From Streptomyces sp. NBC_00259 (GTDB lineage: Bacteria > Actinomycetota > Actinomycetes > Streptomycetales > Streptomycetaceae), in assembly GCF_036181745.1 (NCBI RefSeq), contig NZ_CP108080.1, positions 6,203,501 through 6,267,500 on the forward strand: a DNA stretch of 64,000 nt, written 5' to 3'. Shown one piece after another: positions 25,299 to 34,172 of the stretch; the first letter of the stretch is position 1; each line of letters begins with the position of its first letter. Below the pieces are notes generated by a model. The model saw only the letters and a list, made by a program, of their open reading frames with translations. It was not told the origin of the DNA and did no database searches. The translations under genes were made by a program, and so were the position numbers.

Positions 25299-26411
25299 GT
25301 GAGCGCCAACGACCTTCCGCCGGCTCGAGGCTTCGCCCGAGCCGGGGACACCCCTTCCTCGAGCCGGCAGACGAAGACCGCCGCCGTCGGCGAATCCGCC
25401 TTCCTGAAGGCGTGCCGGCGCGAGCCCGTGCCGCACACGCCGGTCTGGTTCATGCGGCAGGCCGGCCGGTCGCTGCCCGAGTACCTGAAGGTGCGCGAAG
25501 GCATTCCGATGCTCGAGTCGTGCATGCAGCCCGAGTTGGTCACGGAGATCACGCTGCAGCCGGTGCGCCGCCACAAGGTCGACGCCGCGATCTACTTCAG
25601 CGACATCGTCGTCCCGCTCAAGGCCATCGGGATCGATCTCGACATCAAGCCGGGCGTCGGCCCGGTCGTCGCCGAGCCGATCCGCCGCCGTGAGGACCTC
25701 GCACGGCTGCGTGACCTCACCCCCGATGACGTGTCATATGTCACCGAAGCCATCGGGATGCTCACCGGTGAACTGGGCGCCACCCCGCTCATCGGCTTCG
25801 CCGGCGCGCCCTTCACCCTCGCCAGCTACCTCGTCGAGGGCGGCCCGTCCCGCAACCACGAGCACACCAAGGCGCTGATGTACGGCGACCCGCAGCTGTG
25901 GGCCGACCTGCTGGACCGGCTCGCGGAGATCACCTCGGCCTTCCTGAAGGTGCAGATCGAGGCGGGCGCGAGCGCCGTGCAGCTCTTCGACTCCTGGGTC
26001 GGCGCCCTGGCCCCCGCCGACTACCGGCGCTCGGTCATGCCCGCATCGGCGAAGGTGTTCCGGGCGGTCGAGGAGTACGGCGTCCCGCGCATCCACTTCG
26101 GCGTCGGCACCGGCGAGCTGCTCGGCCTGATGGGCGAGGCCGGTGCGGACGTCGTCGGCGTCGACTGGCGCGTCCCCCTCGACGAGGCCGCCCGCCGCGT
26201 CGGCCCCGGCAAGGCGCTCCAGGGCAACCTGGACCCGGCGGTCCTGTTCTCCACCCCGGAGGCGGTGGAGACCAAGACCCGCGAGGTCCTGGAGGCGGCG
26301 AGCGGCCTGGAAGGCCACATCTTCAATCTCGGCCACGGGGTTCTGCCCACCACCGACCCCGACGCCCTGACCCGGCTCGTGGAGTACGTACACGCCCAGA
26401 CCGCGCGCTAG
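25299..26411 (+). CDS. hemE: Uroporphyrinogen decarboxylase HemE
   Basis: This haem-pathway enzyme converts uroporphyrinogen III to coproporphyrinogen III. It has 370 residues from GTG 25299. The N-terminal signature PVWFMRQAGRSLPEY holds the substrate-binding Arg pair. IYFSDIVVPLKAIGIDLDI carries the catalytic Asp region, and GFAGAPFTLASYLVEGG and FDSWVGALAPADY are family-typical. HIFNLGHGVLPTTDPD ends the protein. The longer upstream frame overlaps the DUF3000 promoter and is unlikely. Its product feeds the hemG/hemQ pair located 4 kb downstream. Confidence 0.95.
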   Translation: MSANDLPPARGFARAGDTPSSSRQTKTAAVGESAFLKACRREPVPHTPVWFMRQAGRSLPEYLKVREGIPMLESCMQPELVTEITLQPVRRHKVDAAIYFSDIVVPLKAIGIDLDIKPGVGPVVAEPIRRREDLARLRDLTPDDVSYVTEAIGMLTGELGATPLIGFAGAPFTLASYLVEGGPSRNHEHTKALMYGDPQLWADLLDRLAEITSAFLKVQIEAGASAVQLFDSWVGALAPADYRRSVMPASAKVFRAVEEYGVPRIHFGVGTGELLGLMGEAGADVVGVDWRVPLDEAARRVGPGKALQGNLDPAVLFSTPEAVETKTREVLEAASGLEGHIFNLGHGVLPTTDPDALTRLVEYVHAQTAR

Positions 26412-26452
26412 ACCCTCACTCGGAACGCGCAAGACCCGGGGATCGGCCCTCC

Positions 26453-27613
26453 GTGACACCTGACATACCGACGCTCGCCCTGCCGCGCCAGCGGCAGGAG
26501 CCGGCGCCCCATCACATAGTCGTGCCCGCGCCCCGGCGCGGGCGGATCACCGCACTGGACGGCCTCCGGCTGCTCGCCGCGCTGATGGTGGTGGCGTACC
26601 ACTACCTGGCCCGTGGCGAGGCCTGGTCGGCCTCCGGGCAGGCCATGTTTCCGACGGCCTTCCCGTTCGCCGCCTACGGCTGGCTGGGCGTCGAGCTGTT
26701 CTTCCTCATCAGCGGCTTCGTCATCTGCATGAGCTGCTGGGGCCGGTCGGTGGGGGACTTCTTCGTCTCCCGGGTGACACGGCTCTACCCGGCGTACTGG
26801 TTCGCCGTCCTCGCCACCACCGCGGTCCTGCTGCTCGTACCGGGCGGGCAGACTCCCCTGCCGTGGCCGGACGTGCTGACCAATCTGACCATGCTCCAGG
26901 AGCCGCTCGGGGTCCGCATGGTCGACGGCGTGTACTGGACCCTCTTCGCCGAACTGCGCTTCTACCTCCTGTTCGCGATCGTGGCCTGGCGGGGTCTGAC
27001 CTACCGGCGCGTCGTCGTCTTCTGCTGCGTCTGGGCCGTGGCGGGCATGGCGTTCAGCAAGTTCGGCGACGACGCCCTCCGGCTCATGATCATGCCGCAG
27101 CACTGCTGGTACTTCATCGCCGGAATGGCGTTCTACCTCATGTACCGGTTCCGGCCGACGCTGCTGCTCACCGGCATCGTGCTGCTGTGCTTCGGAGCGG
27201 CCGTGCCCTCCGCCCGCAGCACGTGGAGCCGCACGCTGCGCTACTTCGACGACCCGGTCCCGTTCTGGCCCGTCGTGGCGGTCCTCGCGGTCTCCTTCGG
27301 CCTGATGGGCCTCGTCGCCACCGGGAAGCTGTCCTGGATGAACTGGCGCTGGCTGCCGTACGCGGGCGCCGCCACCTACCCCCTGTACCTGCTGCACCAG
27401 AACATCGGCTGGGAGCTCATCGGCGTACTGGAGTCACGGGTACCGGGCTACCTCCTGGTCGGCCTCCTCGTCGGCGGCATGCTGGTCGTCTCCTGGCTGG
27501 TGCACCGGCTGGTGGAGAAGCCGCTGGCCCGCCCGCTCAAGCAGCGGCTGAACCGGGCGCTCGCCGAGCCCGGGAAGTACGGGCAGGGTTCGCCTCGGCG
27601 AGCCGTGGACTGA
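26453..27613 (+). CDS. Acyltransferase 3 family membrane protein
   Basis: A multispan membrane O-acyltransferase (386 residues) from a GTG at 26453, 41 bases after hemE. The family His appears in LDGLRLLAALMVVAYHYLAR, followed by GWLGVELFFLISGFVICMS and the Arg in SRVTRLYPAYWF. About ten membrane spans end with VHRLVEKPLARPLKQRL. Such enzymes acetylate or acylate cell-surface sugars, lipids or antibiotics; the acceptor here is unknown. Confidence 0.85.
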   Translation: MTPDIPTLALPRQRQEPAPHHIVVPAPRRGRITALDGLRLLAALMVVAYHYLARGEAWSASGQAMFPTAFPFAAYGWLGVELFFLISGFVICMSCWGRSVGDFFVSRVTRLYPAYWFAVLATTAVLLLVPGGQTPLPWPDVLTNLTMLQEPLGVRMVDGVYWTLFAELRFYLLFAIVAWRGLTYRRVVVFCCVWAVAGMAFSKFGDDALRLMIMPQHCWYFIAGMAFYLMYRFRPTLLLTGIVLLCFGAAVPSARSTWSRTLRYFDDPVPFWPVVAVLAVSFGLMGLVATGKLSWMNWRWLPYAGAATYPLYLLHQNIGWELIGVLESRVPGYLLVGLLVGGMLVVSWLVHRLVEKPLARPLKQRLNRALAEPGKYGQGSPRRAVD

Positions 27614-27623
27614 GGCACCGCCG

Positions 27624-27660
27624 GCCGGCCCCGCGCGGGGACGCGGCGGGCGGGCCGGCC
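27624..27660. terminator. GC-rich hairpin between convergent genes
   Basis: GGCCGGCCCCGC and GCGGGCGGGCCGGCC can form a long imperfect stem between the acyltransferase stop (27613) and the flavoprotein stop (27680, minus strand). Confidence 0.5.
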
Positions 27661-27679
27661 GTGCGCAAGCGGGTGCCGG

Positions 27680-29053
27680 TCAGCCTTCCGCCTTCCGCAC
27701 CGCCGCCGTCGCCTTGCGCGCCGCCACCAGGACCGGGTCCCACACCGGCGAGAACGGCGGGGCGTACCCCAGATCCAGGGCCGTCATCCGCTCCACCGTC
27801 ATCCCGGCGGTCAGCGCGACCGCCGCGATGTCCACGCGCTTCGCCGCGCCCTCGCGGCCCACGATCTGGACGCCCAGCAGCCGTCCCGTGCGAAGCTCGG
27901 CGAGCATCTTCACCGTCATCGGGGCGGCCTGCGGGTAGTAGCCCGCGCGGCTCGTCGACTCGACGGTGACCGTCACGAAGCGCAGGCCCACGTCCAGGGC
28001 GTCCCGCTCCCGCAGACCGGTACGGGCGATCTCCAGGTCGCAGACCTTGCTCACCGCCGTGCCGACGACGCCGGGGAAGGTCGCGTAGCCGCCGCCGACG
28101 CCCGCGCCGATGACCTGGCCGTGCTTGTTGGCGTGGGTGCCGAGGGGGACGTGGCGTTCGCGGCCGGACACGAGGTCCAGCACCTCGACGCAGTCGCCGC
28201 CCGCCCAGACGTTCCCGTACCCGCGCACCCGCATCGCGAGGTCGGTGAGCAGGCCGCCGTACACCCCGAGCGGCAACCCGGCCGCGCGCGCCAGCTTCGT
28301 CTCGGGCTCCACACCCATGCCGAGCACCACGACATCCGCCGGGTACTCGGCCTCCTCGGTCGCGACCGCGCGGACCCGGCCGTCGGGAGCGGTGAGGATC
28401 TTGGTGACCTCGGCGTCGTTCACGGTGGTGATGCCGAGGCCGTCCATCGCCTCGTGCACCAGCCGGCCCATGTCGGGGTCGAGCGTCGCCATCGGCTGCT
28501 CGCCCCGGTTGACGACCGTGACCTCGAAGCCGTGCTTCAGCAGCGCCTCGGCCATCTCCACGCCGATGTAGCCCGCGCCGACCACCACGGCGCGGCGGCC
28601 CCGCGCGGCGGCCAGCGTGTCCAGCAGCGTCTGCCCGTCCTCGAGGTTCTGCACCCCGTGCACACCCGGTGCGTCGATCCCGGGCAGCCGCGGGCGCACC
28701 GGCCGGGCGCCGGTGGCGATGACGAGCTTGTCGTAGGCCGTCCACGACTCGGCGCCCGACTCCAGATCCCGTGACCTGACCCGCTGCCCCGCGAGGTCCA
28801 GCTCGGTGACCTCGGTACGCGTCCGCAGGTCGATCGCGCGGGCCCGGTGCTCCTCGGGCGTCCGCGCGATCAGCGCGTCCCGGTCGTCCACGTCGCCGCC
28901 GACCCAGTACGGGATGCCGCACGCGGAGTACGACGTGAAATGTGACCGTTCGAACGCGACGATCTCCAGATCCTCCGGGCCTTTGAGCCTGCGGGCCTGC
29001 GACGCGGCGGACATGCCCGTCGCGTCGCCGCCGATGACCACCAGTCGTTCCAT
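27680..29053 (-). CDS. CoA-disulfide reductase-like FAD-dependent oxidoreductase
   Basis: This flavoprotein of the pyridine-nucleotide disulfide oxidoreductase family has 457 residues. It has an FAD site (VVIGGDATGMSAASQARRL), a single redox Cys in SYSACGIPYWVGG as in CoA-disulfide reductases and NADH oxidases, and an NAD(P) site (VVVGAGYIGVEMAEALL). GNVWAGGDC is the second FAD motif, and a C-terminal dimerisation domain completes it. It probably reduces CoA disulfide, polysulfide or oxygen; the substrate is not certain. The ATG at 29053 lies seven bases after a TAGCGT -10 box, so the message is probably leaderless. Confidence 0.8.
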   Translation of the reverse strand: MERLVVIGGDATGMSAASQARRLKGPEDLEIVAFERSHFTSYSACGIPYWVGGDVDDRDALIARTPEEHRARAIDLRTRTEVTELDLAGQRVRSRDLESGAESWTAYDKLVIATGARPVRPRLPGIDAPGVHGVQNLEDGQTLLDTLAAARGRRAVVVGAGYIGVEMAEALLKHGFEVTVVNRGEQPMATLDPDMGRLVHEAMDGLGITTVNDAEVTKILTAPDGRVRAVATEEAEYPADVVVLGMGVEPETKLARAAGLPLGVYGGLLTDLAMRVRGYGNVWAGGDCVEVLDLVSGRERHVPLGTHANKHGQVIGAGVGGGYATFPGVVGTAVSKVCDLEIARTGLRERDALDVGLRFVTVTVESTSRAGYYPQAAPMTVKMLAELRTGRLLGVQIVGREGAAKRVDIAAVALTAGMTVERMTALDLGYAPPFSPVWDPVLVAARKATAAVRKAEG

Positions 29054-29060
29054 ACGGAAC

Positions 29061-29066
29061 ACGCTA
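29061..29066 (-). promoter_or_regulatory. -10 box of leaderless flavoprotein transcript
   Basis: TAGCGT on the minus strand, then GTTCCGT, then the ATG at 29053. Confidence 0.5.
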
Positions 29067-29081
29067 CGGGGCAGCAGTCGT

Positions 29082-29996
29082 TCAGTCCTTCCGCGGGGCC
29101 GGACCCCGGGCGGTGCGGCCGCGCAGCCGCGGCCGGACCAGGAACCGCCACACCGCGTACGCCACCGCGAACGCCAGCAGGAACGGCGCCGCCGCGCCCA
29201 GCACCACCACGATCCACCGCAGGGTCGTCACCAGCGCGTTCCAGCCGCCGGACAGCGCGTCCAGGAAACCGGGGTCGTCCTCGGTCTTCGCCTGCTCCTT
29301 CTTCTCCGGCTCGGACAGCTCCAGCGTGATCGTCGCCATCGTCGTACGGTCCTTCAGCGACGCCTGCTGCGCCAGCAGCGACTCCAGCTCGGCCTGACGC
29401 CTGCTCAGTTCGCCTTCCAGGGTGACCACATCACTCAGCTGCTCCGCCCGGTCCATCAGCGCCCGCACCCGCGCCACACTCGCCCGCTGGGTGGCGATCC
29501 TGCTCTCCACGTCGACCACTTGACCGGTGACGTCCTTGGCGTCCGCCTTGCGGGACAGCAGCTTCCCGGTGCCCGCCAGGTCCGTGAGAAGCGTCGCGTA
29601 CCGGTCCTGCGGCACGCGCAGCACCACCCGGGACGTCACCTGCGTGTCGTCGATCCGCTCGGTGGACTCGTCGGCGACGTGCCCGCCGGCGCCCTCCACC
29701 GCCGTACGGACCGAGGCGAGCGCCGCCGTGGCGTCCTTCACCTCCACATGCAGCTCGGCGGTCCTGATGACGTGGGTCTGCGGCACCGCCGTCTGCTGCC
29801 CCTTGCCTCCGGGCGGCTGGGCACCCGCGTGAGCGGAGTCCGGCGCGGGACCCTTCGCCGCCCCGCCCGCCGCCGCCTCGCCTGCCGCCGCCTCCTTGCT
29901 GTCGGCCGAGGAGCCGTTCGAGGCGCCGGAGCCGCACCCGGCGAGCGCGAGTGAGGCCATGAGAACCACTGCCGCGAACCTGAGCCGTGCACGCAT
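29082..29996 (-). CDS. DUF4349 lipoprotein
   Basis: This 304-residue surface protein has signal MRARLRFAAVVLMASLALAG with lipobox LAGC. A Gly/Ala-rich linker leads to a DUF4349 region: TAELHVEVKDATAALASVRT, GGHVADEST and VVLRVPQDRYATLLTDLA. A predicted coiled coil follows (about residues 165-215, rich in RAEQLSDVVTLEGELSRRQA-type heptads). A C-terminal membrane helix (IVVVLGAAAPFLLAFAVAYA) and basic tail end it, so it appears anchored at both ends. GGGGGG precedes the ATG. Function unknown; the coiled coil suggests envelope scaffolding. Confidence 0.8.
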   Translation of the reverse strand: MRARLRFAAVVLMASLALAGCGSGASNGSSADSKEAAAGEAAAGGAAKGPAPDSAHAGAQPPGGKGQQTAVPQTHVIRTAELHVEVKDATAALASVRTAVEGAGGHVADESTERIDDTQVTSRVVLRVPQDRYATLLTDLAGTGKLLSRKADAKDVTGQVVDVESRIATQRASVARVRALMDRAEQLSDVVTLEGELSRRQAELESLLAQQASLKDRTTMATITLELSEPEKKEQAKTEDDPGFLDALSGGWNALVTTLRWIVVVLGAAAPFLLAFAVAYAVWRFLVRPRLRGRTARGPAPRKD

Positions 29997-30136
29997 GCCG
30001 TTCCCCCCAAGGGAAGTGGTGGATGGTGACAGTTCGACGCGCCGACCAGGGGCGGGGGTTGCCGTGTTCCGGTTCCGAAGCGGTCACGGTCGGGACTCGT
30101 TACGGGACGGCCGGCGGCGTTTGAGAGAGTGGAGGC

Positions 30137-31585
30137 ATGCTGCCCTCCTCAGAGCACCCCGGCGTCCGCGCCCGCCATGTCGTCGTCATCGGCGGCGGTA
30201 TCGCGGGGCTCGCGGCGGCGCACCGGCTGGTCACCGCCGGAGCGCGGGTGACCCTGCTGGAGGCCACCGACCGGCTCGGCGGCAAGCTCCTGACGGGGGA
30301 GATCGCCGGCGCCCCCGTCGACCTGGGCGCCGAGTCGATGCTCGCCCGCCGCCCCGAGGCGGTCGCGCTCGCACGCGCCGTCGGACTCGGGGACCGGCTG
30401 CAGGCCCCCGCCACCACCACCGCGTCCGTCTGGACCCGGGGCGCGCTGCGGCCCATGCCCAAGGGCCATGTGATGGGCGTGCCCGCCGGCCCGGAGGCGC
30501 TCGAAGGACTGCTGTCCGCCGAGGGCCTCGCCCGGATCGCGCAGGAGCGCGAGCTGCCCCCGGCCGAACTCGGCGACGACGTCGCCGTCGGTGCCTACGT
30601 GGCGGAGCGCCTCGGCCGCGAGGTCGTCGACCGGCTCGTGGAACCGCTCCTCGGCGGTGTGTACGCGGGCGACGCCTACCGCATCTCCATGAAGGCCGCC
30701 GTCCCCCAGCTCTTCGAGGCCGCCAGGGCCGCCCACGGCTCCCTGCTGGACGCGGCGCGCGAGGTCCAGCGCCGGGCCGCCGCCGGGCAGGAGACGGCCG
30801 GCCCCGTGTTCATGGGCCTCGACGGCGGCATCGGCACCCTGCCGCCCGCCGTCGCCGCCGCCGTACGGGCCGGCGGCGGCGAGATCCTCACCGAGACCCC
30901 GGTGCTGGGCCTGACCCGTACCGCCGAGGGCTGGAAGATCCGTACCGACGAGCGGGAGCTGACCGCCGACGGCGTCGTCCTCGCCACCCCCGCCTGGTCC
31001 GCGTCCGCGCTGCTCGCCGCGGAGGCGCCGGCCGCCTCCGCCGAGCTGGCCCGGATCGAGTACGCGTCGATGGCGCTGGTGACCCTCGCGTTCCGCCGCG
31101 CCGACGTCGCCGCGCTGCCCGCCGGCTCCGGCTTCCTCGTCCCGCCGGTGGACGGTCGCACGATCAAGGCGTCCACCTTCTCCGCCCGGAAGTGGAACTG
31201 GACCGCCGAGCGCGCCCCCGGCCTCTTCCTGCTCCGCACCTCCGTCGGCCGCTACGGCGAGGAGGAGGCGCTGGAGCGGGAGGACGACGACCTCGTCTCG
31301 GTGTCCCTCAAGGACCTCGGCGAGGCCACCGGACTGGCCGCGCGGCCCGTCGCCACCGAGGTCACCCGCTGGATCGGCGGACTGCCGCAGTACCCCGTCG
31401 GCCATCCGGCCCGGGTCGCCCGCGTACGGGAGACGGTGGCCGCACTGCCCGGGCTGCGCGTGTGCGGAGCTGCGTACGACGGTGTCGGCATCCCCGCGTG
31501 CATCGGCAGCGGGCAGCGTGCCGCGGACGAGATCATCGCCACGGCCCCCCTGGTGCGGGGCACTGTCCGGGACGGGCGAGAATAG
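30137..31585 (+). CDS. hemG: Coproporphyrinogen III oxidase / protoporphyrinogen oxidase (HemY type)
   Basis: A 482-residue FAD enzyme oxidising a porphyrinogen to the porphyrin. The FAD-binding start is VVVIGGGIAGLAAAHRLVTA. LGAESMLARRPEA, GVYAGDAYRISMKAA and the C-terminal GAAYDGVGIPACIGSGQRAA are family marks. Because hemQ follows after a four-base gap, the pathway is most likely the coproporphyrin-dependent one of Gram-positive bacteria, in which this enzyme makes coproporphyrin III (also named CgoX or HemY). Start ATG 30137 has GGAG five bases upstream. Confidence 0.9.
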   Translation: MLPSSEHPGVRARHVVVIGGGIAGLAAAHRLVTAGARVTLLEATDRLGGKLLTGEIAGAPVDLGAESMLARRPEAVALARAVGLGDRLQAPATTTASVWTRGALRPMPKGHVMGVPAGPEALEGLLSAEGLARIAQERELPPAELGDDVAVGAYVAERLGREVVDRLVEPLLGGVYAGDAYRISMKAAVPQLFEAARAAHGSLLDAAREVQRRAAAGQETAGPVFMGLDGGIGTLPPAVAAAVRAGGGEILTETPVLGLTRTAEGWKIRTDERELTADGVVLATPAWSASALLAAEAPAASAELARIEYASMALVTLAFRRADVAALPAGSGFLVPPVDGRTIKASTFSARKWNWTAERAPGLFLLRTSVGRYGEEEALEREDDDLVSVSLKDLGEATGLAARPVATEVTRWIGGLPQYPVGHPARVARVRETVAALPGLRVCGAAYDGVGIPACIGSGQRAADEIIATAPLVRGTVRDGRE

Positions 31586-31589
31586 CCCT

Positions 31590-32303
31590 ATGAGTGCGCC
31601 CGAAAAGATCCCGAACGCCGGTAAGAAGGCGAAGGACCTCAACGAGGTCATCCGCTACACCCTGTGGTCAGTCTTCAAGCTGCGCGACGTACTGCCCGAG
31701 GACCGTGCCGGCTACGCCGACGAGGTCCAGGAGCTGTTCGACCAGCTCGCCGCCAAGGACGTCACCGTCCGCGGCACGTACGACCTGTCCGGCCTGCGCG
31801 CCGACGCCGACCTGATGATCTGGTGGCACGCGGAGACCGCGGACCAGCTCCAGGAGGCGTACAACCTCTTCCGCCGCACGCGCCTCGGCCGTGCGCTGGA
31901 GCCGGTCTGGTCGAACATGGCGCTCCACCGCCCCGCCGAGTTCAACAAGTCGCACATCCCGGCCTTCCTCGCCGACGAGACGCCGCGCAACTACGTGTCG
32001 GTGTACCCGTTCGTGCGCTCGTACGACTGGTACCTGCTGCCCGACGAGGATCGCCGCCGTATGCTCGCCGACCACGGCAAGATGGCCCGCGGCTACCCGG
32101 ACGTGCGCGCCAACACGGTCGCCTCGTTCTCGCTCGGCGACTACGAGTGGCTCCTCGCCTTCGAGGCCGACGAGCTGCACCGCATCGTCGACCTCATGCG
32201 CCATCTGCGCGCCTCCGAGGCCCGTATGCACGTCCGCGAGGAGATCCCCTTCTACACCGGGCGTCGCAAGAGCGTGGCGGATCTGGTGGCGGGGCTCGCG
32301 TGA
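31590..32303 (+). CDS. hemQ: Coproheme decarboxylase HemQ (ChdC)
   Basis: A 237-residue chlorite-dismutase-fold protein that decarboxylates coproheme to haem b with hydrogen peroxide. Motifs are EVIRYTLWSVFKLRDVLPED, ADLMIWWHAETADQLQ, RNYVSVYPFVRSYDWYLLP (likely the redox Tyr) and LADHGKMARGYPDV (likely the axial His). ATG 31590 lies four bases after the hemG stop. GAGAAT six bases before the ATG may also start a leaderless message. The last 43 bases, including the first base of the stop, are repeated 95 bases downstream. Confidence 0.92.
   Translation: MSAPEKIPNAGKKAKDLNEVIRYTLWSVFKLRDVLPEDRAGYADEVQELFDQLAAKDVTVRGTYDLSGLRADADLMIWWHAETADQLQEAYNLFRRTRLGRALEPVWSNMALHRPAEFNKSHIPAFLADETPRNYVSVYPFVRSYDWYLLPDEDRRRMLADHGKMARGYPDVRANTVASFSLGDYEWLLAFEADELHRIVDLMRHLRASEARMHVREEIPFYTGRRKSVADLVAGLA
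32259..32301 (+). repeat. 43-bp direct repeat, copy 1 (3' end of hemQ)
   Basis: The last 14 codons of hemQ, beginning GGGCGTCGCAAGAGCGTGG, up to the T of the stop codon. The same 43 bases recur at 32354-32396. Confidence 0.9.
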
Positions 32304-32321
32304 GGCCTCCCGGCCGGGGGT

Positions 32322-32339
32322 CCGGGGGTTGTCCCCCGG
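32322..32339 (+). terminator. Stem-loop between the two repeat copies
   Basis: CCGGGGG-TTGT-CCCCCGG lies 19 bases after the hemQ stop. Such Gly-codon-like CCGGGGG...CCCCCGG elements are very common between Streptomyces genes. Confidence 0.55.
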
Positions 32340-32353
32340 GGGAGAGGGGCACG

Positions 32354-32396
32354 GGGCGTCGCAAGAGCGTGGCGGATCTGGTGGCGGGGCTCGCGT
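32354..32396 (+). repeat. 43-bp direct repeat, copy 2
   Basis: Exact copy of the hemQ 3' end; its stop reads TAA instead of TGA. The 95-base offset is not a multiple of three and no start precedes it, so it is not translated as a separate gene. Confidence 0.9.
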
Positions 32397-32415
32397 AACA
32401 GGCCCCGTACGACTT

Positions 32416-32449
32416 GGAGCGGGGCCGCTCCGACGGGCGGCCCCGCTCC
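32416..32449. terminator. Strong terminator hairpin after hemQ
   Basis: GGAGCGGGGCCGC pairs with GCGGCCCCGCTCC around an eight-base loop, followed by CTTT. It separates hemQ from the convergent peptidase gene. Confidence 0.8.
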
Positions 32450-32464
32450 CTTTGACCCGGAAGA

Positions 32465-34066
32465 TCAGACGGCAGGCGGCAGCTTTCGCTCGACCGCCCG
32501 CCGGTCCAGCGACACCGGGTCCGGCTGCGGGTGCGGCGCGCATGACGCGCGCCGCACCGGCGTCCTTCCCGTCAGGAGATACGTCTCCATATGGCCGTTG
32601 ACGCAGGCGTTCGCGCCGCCGGAGATGCCGTGCGTCCCCGACGCCCGCTCCGTGACCAGTACGGAACCGGCGAGCCGTTCCTGCAGTCGCAGCGCACCCG
32701 CGTACGGCGTGGCCGCGTCCCGCTCGGCCGCCAGGATCAGCAGCGGCGGCAGTTCACCGGGGCCGGTGCGGACGTCGAGCGGCTGCTGCCGTGGCGCCGG
32801 CCAGTACGCGCACGGCAGGTTCATCCACACATTGGCCCAGGTCTCGAACGGCGCACGCCGTGCCAGCGCGGTGTTGTCGCGGTCCCACACCGCCCAGTTC
32901 GTGGGCCAGGCGGCGTCGTTGCACTGGACGGCCGTGTAGACCGCGTTGCCGTTCTCGTCCTCGACGGCGTCGCGCGGATCGGGCGCGGCCTGCGCGACCA
33001 GGGGACGCGGATCGCCCTTCAGATACCGGGCGAGCGCGAGGGCGCGCCGTGGCCAGTAGCCGTCGTAGTAGACGGTCCTGACGAACGCCGAGTGCAGCTG
33101 GCCCGGACCCACCGTGCCGCCCGCGGGCGTTGCCGCCAGCCGGGCACGGGCCCGGTCGTAACTCGCCTGCACCTGCGCGGGCGTCCGCCCGAGACCGTAC
33201 GTCCCGTGGTGCCGTGCGACCCAGGCGCGGAAGTCCGCCCAACGGCTCTCGAAGGCGAGCGACTGCTCCAGATTGCTCGTGTACCAGATCTTCGCCGGCT
33301 CCGGATCGACCACCGAGTCGAGGACCATGCGCCGCACATGGCCGGGAAACAGCACGGCGTACAACGCCCCCAGATAGGTGCCGTAGGAGGCGCCGAGGAA
33401 GGTGAGCCGCCGCTCGCCCAGGGCCGCCCGCAGCACTTCCAGGTCACGCGCGTTGTTGAGCGAGTGGTAGTGCCGCAGCGCGGGGCCCGCGTTGCGGGCG
33501 CAGCCCTGCGCGTACGCCTGGGCACGCGCGGCGCGCTCGCGTTTGTACGCGGCGGAGGGCAGGACCGGGGCCTGGGTGGGCGCTTTCGCGAACTCCGCCG
33601 GGTTCTGACAGGACAGCGGCGCGGAACGGCCCACTCCGCGCGGGTCGTAGCCCACCATGTCGTACGCCGCCGCGATCCGCTTCCACTCGCGCTCCTTCGC
33701 GAGCGCGGGGAAGTACATGCCGGAACCGCCGGGCCCGCCGGGGTTGTAGACGAGCGCTCCCTGACGGTCGGCCGGTGCGCCCGTCGCCTTCAGCCGGCTG
33801 ACGGTGAGCCGGATCCCGGGGCCCCAGGGGTCGGCGTAGTCCAGCGGGACGGCGACCGTGCCGCACTCGGCGGACGGCGGGAGCTTCTGTGCCGCCGGGC
33901 AGGCGCCGAAGGCGACTCCGGTGGCCGCGGCACGCGCGGCGGCGACGATCGCGCCACGGTCCTCGGGCGTGCCGTACGGGGTCGGCGTCGCGCCGCCGGC
34001 CGGGGCCGCGGTGAGGGCCGAGAGGACCAGGGAGCCGACGGCTCCGTACAGGGCTGCTGCTCTCAT
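32465..34066 (-). CDS. Secreted tripeptidyl aminopeptidase-like alpha/beta hydrolase (S33)
   Basis: This 533-residue exported serine peptidase has signal MRAAALYGAVGSLVLSALTAAPAGGA and a start ATG at 34066 with GAGGGGAA upstream. The alpha/beta-hydrolase core has the oxyanion region VYNPGGPGGSG, nucleophile Ser in FLGASYGTYLGALYA, Asp in LLILAAERDAATPY and His in SGTHGISGG. The last two lie in the TAP-like C-terminal domain. AVQCNDAAWP supplies a probable disulfide. Streptomyces secrete several such enzymes to remove N-terminal tripeptides from extracellular proteins. It is monocistronic. Confidence 0.88.
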   Translation of the reverse strand: MRAAALYGAVGSLVLSALTAAPAGGATPTPYGTPEDRGAIVAAARAAATGVAFGACPAAQKLPPSAECGTVAVPLDYADPWGPGIRLTVSRLKATGAPADRQGALVYNPGGPGGSGMYFPALAKEREWKRIAAAYDMVGYDPRGVGRSAPLSCQNPAEFAKAPTQAPVLPSAAYKRERAARAQAYAQGCARNAGPALRHYHSLNNARDLEVLRAALGERRLTFLGASYGTYLGALYAVLFPGHVRRMVLDSVVDPEPAKIWYTSNLEQSLAFESRWADFRAWVARHHGTYGLGRTPAQVQASYDRARARLAATPAGGTVGPGQLHSAFVRTVYYDGYWPRRALALARYLKGDPRPLVAQAAPDPRDAVEDENGNAVYTAVQCNDAAWPTNWAVWDRDNTALARRAPFETWANVWMNLPCAYWPAPRQQPLDVRTGPGELPPLLILAAERDAATPYAGALRLQERLAGSVLVTERASGTHGISGGANACVNGHMETYLLTGRTPVRRASCAPHPQPDPVSLDRRAVERKLPPAV

Positions 34067-34172
34067 CGCGTTCCCCTCGCGTTTCCCCGGCAGTGACCGT
34101 CGCACCGGCATCCGTGGCTCGAAGGTGGCCACAGGCTCCCGCTTTGTAAAGCACCTTTGTTCGGTGTTGCGG

